A stretch of 16,890 nt of DNA from Thermoflexales bacterium (GTDB taxonomy: Bacteria; Chloroflexota; Anaerolineae; Fen-1058): assembly GCA_030834835.1 (NCBI GenBank), contig JAUQXD010001091.1:1-16890 (forward strand). Direction: 5' to 3'. This document shows positions 14,826-16,890 of the stretch, piece by piece. Each line of letters opens with the position of its first letter. Position 1 is the first letter of the stretch. The notes beneath the pieces were generated by a model that had not been told where the DNA came from, searched no databases, and saw only the letters and a list, made by a program, of their open reading frames with translations. The translations under genes and the position numbers were made by a program.

Positions 14826-15716
14826 ATGCCTCTCACTTATACTGTTTCGCAAGTCAGCCATATCCTCGACGCATACAAAAGTCTTTTCCCTTCGACAGAA
14901 GGGGAATTGGAAAATTACTGGGACTATGGGCGGACGCGTACGTGGTCATGCCTTACCACGAACTTTCACAAGATTGGCATTGAAACAATACAATCCTTCG
15001 ATGCAGCAGTGCGACAAATCGATGTCGCTGGATTGTCACATCAAAGGCTCGGGGAGCGCTTCAAAGATCTCTCTCGTCAATACAAAGTGGGCTACAGCCT
15101 GGGAATCTCACCCTGGACTGACGACTTGCTGTTGCAGACTTTTAGCGAGAAAACGAAATTTGTGGTCATCATTCTTGGACACGATTGGTATCCCATCGTC
15201 ACCAACTCAAAGGGTAAACCTCGTCCCCCTGACTCGCCACTCCAGCGATGCGCGATTTCTGATAGCCCAGTGTATAAAGACGCTATCCCGAATTCTCTTT
15301 ACGCAGTGGAAAATTGCGCGATACTGTTTATGAATCTCTACCCGGACTTCCGTCCACCTGATAGCCCCAAAACTGGACCGCTGGGTGATTACGGTGAATG
15401 GGCTAAGGGCCTTGAGGCTGTCTGCAAATCAATCTCGCAACAATATTGTGTGGTTAGCGTAATTTCCTGGGGAGGGCACGTTTGGGAAGCTCTCAGAAGC
15501 AAATTAGACACAGAATGGCAACAACTAGGAATCATGGCGGCAGTTGACCGTCAATATAAACACGAGCAAGGCGCGCCAACTGACTTGCATTTGGGAGGGA
15601 CGAACATCCCATACTACGCCTTCGCCCATCCGTCGTTTGCGACGAACTTCAAAAAAGAGTCGCATTGGAAAGCATACGAAACAGCTATGAATAAGCTAGT
15701 TTTGTCGTTGACTTAA
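14826..15716 (+). CDS. Putative divergent uracil-DNA glycosylase superfamily protein
   Basis: A 296-residue cytosolic protein without a family I can name for certain. From about residue 112 its motifs follow the order and spacing of uracil-DNA glycosylase: FVVIILGHDWYP (112-123) where UDG has VVILGQDPYH, keeping Asp120 and Tyr122; CAILFMN (164-170) where UDG has GVLLLN, keeping Asn170; SWGGHVWEAL (214-223) where UDG has WGkxA; and HPS (268-270) at the place of the HPSPLS loop, keeping His268. The first 110 residues are unlike UDG. The DNA is AT-richer and nearly lacks GATC, unlike the resident genes, suggesting acquisition. AGGA lies 7 bases before the ATG at 14826; a longer start at 14784 lacks this. 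It has its own promoter. Fold assignment is inference; the substrate could differ from uracil-DNA. Confidence 0.55.
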   Translation: MPLTYTVSQVSHILDAYKSLFPSTEGELENYWDYGRTRTWSCLTTNFHKIGIETIQSFDAAVRQIDVAGLSHQRLGERFKDLSRQYKVGYSLGISPWTDDLLLQTFSEKTKFVVIILGHDWYPIVTNSKGKPRPPDSPLQRCAISDSPVYKDAIPNSLYAVENCAILFMNLYPDFRPPDSPKTGPLGDYGEWAKGLEAVCKSISQQYCVVSVISWGGHVWEALRSKLDTEWQQLGIMAAVDRQYKHEQGAPTDLHLGGTNIPYYAFAHPSFATNFKKESHWKAYETAMNKLVLSLT

Positions 15717-15784
15717 TAGATATAGACATCACACCAACGATGACTACTCCCTTCGCCATCCTCTTTCAACCCGTCGCGCGGAAC

Positions 15785-15815
15785 CGCTAGACGGCAACGG
15801 CATTGCCGCCTAGCG
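15785..15815. repeat. 13-bp hairpin between the UDG-like gene and the lipoprotein gene
   Basis: Arms 15785-15797 and 15803-15815 pair at 12 of 13 positions (one A-C mismatch) around loop CGGCA. It has no T-run on the plus strand, so it may be a rho-dependent or transcript-end structure rather than a classic terminator. TATAAA follows at once (15816-15821), and the lipoprotein start is 17 bases further on, so it could also act on that gene. Confidence 0.7.
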
Positions 15816-15831
15816 TATAAAGCAAACCCGA

Positions 15832-16890
15832 ATGTTGATTCGAGAAATCTTTCCAACCTGCCTGCTCCTGCTGACCGCGTGCAGCCCAATCGCTGTTGCG
15901 CCAACGCCCACTCTCAGCGCGTCACCGACGATCACGACTCCGGCCACGCCAGCGCCAACCGTTGCTCCGCCCACACCGCTCGAACCGTCGCCCGCTCCGA
16001 CCGCGTTTCCCTTAGCGCGTACCGATTGCCAACAGCGCTATTCCACCATTCCAACCGAACGCGACTACTGGCCCACGACTGAGTGGCGCATCTCAACGCC
16101 CGCTGAGCATTGCCTTGACCCTCAGAAAATTGAGCGGGCCGCGTGGTATTTCGAGAACAACTATGCCACACGCAGCCTGCTCATCATCCGGCACGGCGAC
16201 CTGGTGTACGAGAAATACTTCCGATCGATTCTCAAACCCAACCGGACCGCGAACATTTACTCGGTGACCAAGAGCGTGCTCTCGGCGCTGGTGGGCATCG
16301 CCGTGGATCAGGGCACGCTCGATTCACTCGATCACGCGGTCATCGAATATTTCCCTGAATATTTCTATCCTCAAACCGATCCACGCATGAAGCAGGTCAC
16401 GCTGCGCCATCTGCTCACGATGTCGGCCGGCTTCCTGTGGGGCGAAGACGGTCCGATCGAAGCCCGGTGGCAGGCCAGCGATAACTGGGTGGAAGCAGCC
16501 ATCAATCTGAAGTTCATCGATCAACCAGGTGCGGCCTTCAATTACAGCAGCGCCAACACGCAACTTCTGTCAGCCATCCTCACCCGGGCGACGGGCGAGT
16601 CGCTGCGCACTTACGCTCAGCGCAACTTATTCACGCCACTGGGCATCACCGCCGATCGCTGGCACTGGGGCGTGGACGAGCAAGGCTATGCCGTCGGTGG
16701 TTTCGCCATGAATCTTCGACCGCGTGACATGGCGCGTTTCGGCTATCTGTATTTGAATCAGGGTTACTGGGATGGCCAACAGATCATCTCGCGCGAGTGG
16801 GTGCAGCAATCGACCTCGGCGCAGATTCATACCGGCATGGGACCCGACTACGGCTCTCTGTGGTGGGTTCACCCTCGATCGGATCAGCCC
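15832..16890 (+). CDS. Lipoprotein serine hydrolase, beta-lactamase/class C family (3' end outside window)
   Basis: The first 353 residues of a gene that runs off the window. A short signal ends in the lipobox LTAC, with Cys17 as the lipidated residue, so it should be anchored at the outer face of the membrane. Residues about 18-65 are a Pro/Thr/Ala-rich linker. The catalytic domain of the serine beta-lactamase/D-alanyl carboxypeptidase/esterase superfamily follows: nucleophile S144 and K147 in SVTK (SxxK), LRHLLTMSAGFLWGE, and FNYSSANTQLLSAIL with Y238-x-S240 replacing the usual YxN. The third motif (KTG/HxG) would be beyond the end. Such proteins range from peptidases to esterases, and resistance activity should not be assumed. 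No clear ribosome site precedes ATG 15832. Confidence 0.88.
   Translation, partial: MLIREIFPTCLLLLTACSPIAVAPTPTLSASPTITTPATPAPTVAPPTPLEPSPAPTAFPLARTDCQQRYSTIPTERDYWPTTEWRISTPAEHCLDPQKIERAAWYFENNYATRSLLIIRHGDLVYEKYFRSILKPNRTANIYSVTKSVLSALVGIAVDQGTLDSLDHAVIEYFPEYFYPQTDPRMKQVTLRHLLTMSAGFLWGEDGPIEARWQASDNWVEAAINLKFIDQPGAAFNYSSANTQLLSAILTRATGESLRTYAQRNLFTPLGITADRWHWGVDEQGYAVGGFAMNLRPRDMARFGYLYLNQGYWDGQQIISREWVQQSTSAQIHTGMGPDYGSLWWVHPRSDQP

Overview
This is a GC-rich bacterial chromosomal window. It carries housekeeping genes (a sigma-70 factor, gyrA, tRNA-Arg), a signalling cluster, an extracellular polysaccharide operon, and two visibly AT-richer genes that look like later arrivals. The style suggests a Chloroflexi-like genome: a DUF2270 membrane protein, many stand-alone signalling modules, an Ig-like insertion in an O-antigen-ligase-type protein, abundant palindromic repeats, and very frequent GATC/CGATCG words in resident genes. 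That assignment is inference only, because no rRNA is present.

Layout. A group 1/2 sigma factor (minus strand) is transcribed from a near-consensus promoter and diverges from a DUF2270-DUF2179 membrane protein. After a gene-poor gap, a promoter at 2782-2810 starts a plus-strand signalling set: a GAF-GAF class III nucleotide cyclase, a stand-alone response-regulator receiver 15 bases downstream, and a SnoaL/NTF2-like protein. Next comes a tandem array of about 42-bp units (5429-5711), each carrying a G4/C4 hairpin. A low-GC DUF4238 gene with its own promoter follows, ending in a degenerate attC-like element that abuts the gyrA terminator.

gyrA lies on the minus strand with a clear promoter and terminator. 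A large imperfect palindrome separates its promoter from the promoter of a tRNA-Arg(CCG) gene, which has its own terminator. A small four-helix membrane protein (minus) then diverges from a three-gene overlapping operon: Wzx-type flippase, O-antigen ligase/Wzy-type polymerase with an embedded Ig-like domain, and a GT4 glycosyltransferase. A 13-bp-armed palindromic repeat sits in frame inside the ligase gene.

After a stretch of hairpins and a strong terminator, a gene with its own promoter encodes a protein that I read as a divergent member of the uracil-DNA glycosylase superfamily (GHDWY, LFMN, WG, HPS). The window ends inside a lipoprotein of the serine beta-lactamase/penicillin-binding family.

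How they work together. The cyclase, receiver and possibly the SnoaL-like protein probably form one signalling transcription unit. The flippase, ligase and glycosyltransferase should act in sequence on lipid-linked glycans. The most unusual items are the helically phased hairpin array, the UDG-like protein, the attC-like end of the DUF4238 gene, and the cyclase with a GD-to-SH change in its active-site loop.
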